From NCBI GenBank assembly GCA_963835955.1, contig CAWIHZ010000016.1, forward strand, positions 83,545 to 147,544: 64,000 nucleotides of DNA, given 5' to 3'. The notes beneath the pieces were generated by a model, which saw only the letters and a list, made by a program, of their open reading frames with translations, was not told where the DNA came from and ran no database searches. Every line of letters begins with the position of its first letter. The first letter of the stretch is position 1. Shown one piece after another: positions 63,932 through 64,000 of this stretch. A program made the position numbers and the translations under genes. The DNA is from Roseiarcus sp963835955 (GTDB taxonomy: Bacteria > Pseudomonadota > Alphaproteobacteria > Rhizobiales > Beijerinckiaceae).

Positions 63932-64000
63932 GGGGACGCCGTCGATGGCGCGTTCGAGGCGTTACGGAATCCCGTAAGGACGCCCGTCACTGAGCGCCCC
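63932..64000. other. Window end, no feature
   Basis: About 70 bp after the caspase gene; CGGAATCCCGTAAGG-like bases could begin a terminator but the window ends. Confidence 0.2.

Overview
The window is GC-rich, densely coded DNA from an alphaproteobacterium, most likely of the order Hyphomicrobiales (Rhizobiales). Three things suggest this: the gene neighbourhood purN-purM / CDP-alcohol transferase-PerM-hdaA / ppk-ppx, the AapQMP-type amino-acid transporter, and a TTAA-N7-TTAAC (CtrA-type) box. Genus cannot be fixed from the sequence alone; a Beijerinckiaceae/Methylocystaceae-like organism would fit. No rRNA, tRNA or CRISPR array was recognised.

Layout. 1-3.5 kb: a sugar ABC transporter (ATPase broken by one base, intact binding protein) and a CDF-like membrane protein. 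3.5-9.7 kb: rpsA with a clear terminator, a CFA-synthase-like methyltransferase, a small secreted protein, an L,D-transpeptidase lipoprotein and a DUF502 membrane protein, separated by palindromic repeats. 10.1-13.4 kb: an OLD-type (AAA ATPase plus TOPRIM) nuclease gene destroyed by an IS1595-family insertion with an 8-bp target duplication and by three frameshifts. 14.1-17.1 kb: a frameshifted acyl-CoA dehydrogenase, a Rieske-FAD reductase, and a relic of a second copy of the dehydrogenase 3' end. 17.1-20.6 kb: a TIR-STAND-TPR defence gene next to a truncated PIN gene and a VapBC-like toxin-antitoxin pair. 21-27.3 kb: a polytopic membrane protein, CreA, a circularly permuted ATP-grasp/alpha-E protein coupled to a transglutaminase, and a small hypothetical protein. 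27.8-32 kb: a P1B ATPase, a scar made of IS6-, nitroreductase- and SDR-derived fragments, pirin, and a 0.9-kb non-coding stretch with dispersed repeats. 32.3-34.9 kb: zinc-finger protein, FAD monooxygenase, BenE. 35-43.4 kb: aapQMP and sufBCDST. 43.7-54.9 kb: HerA-like ATPase, ppx, ppk, purN, purM, then divergently the CDP-alcohol transferase, VOC, PerM-type permease and hdaA genes, and a small secreted protein. 55-57.6 kb: repeats and a DUF1326/DUF2182 metal-type pair. 57.7-64 kb: a GH127 enzyme, a DUF6616-like protein, and an exported helical protein overlapping a WD40-caspase protein.

How the genes work together. Housekeeping modules (Fe-S assembly, polyphosphate turnover, purine synthesis, DnaA control, amino-acid uptake) alternate with accessory patches rich in defence-type genes, repeats and gene relics. 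Many broken genes differ from an intact frame by a single base, usually one extra base. This raises the possibility that several are sequencing indels rather than true pseudogenes; it is reported as its own finding.
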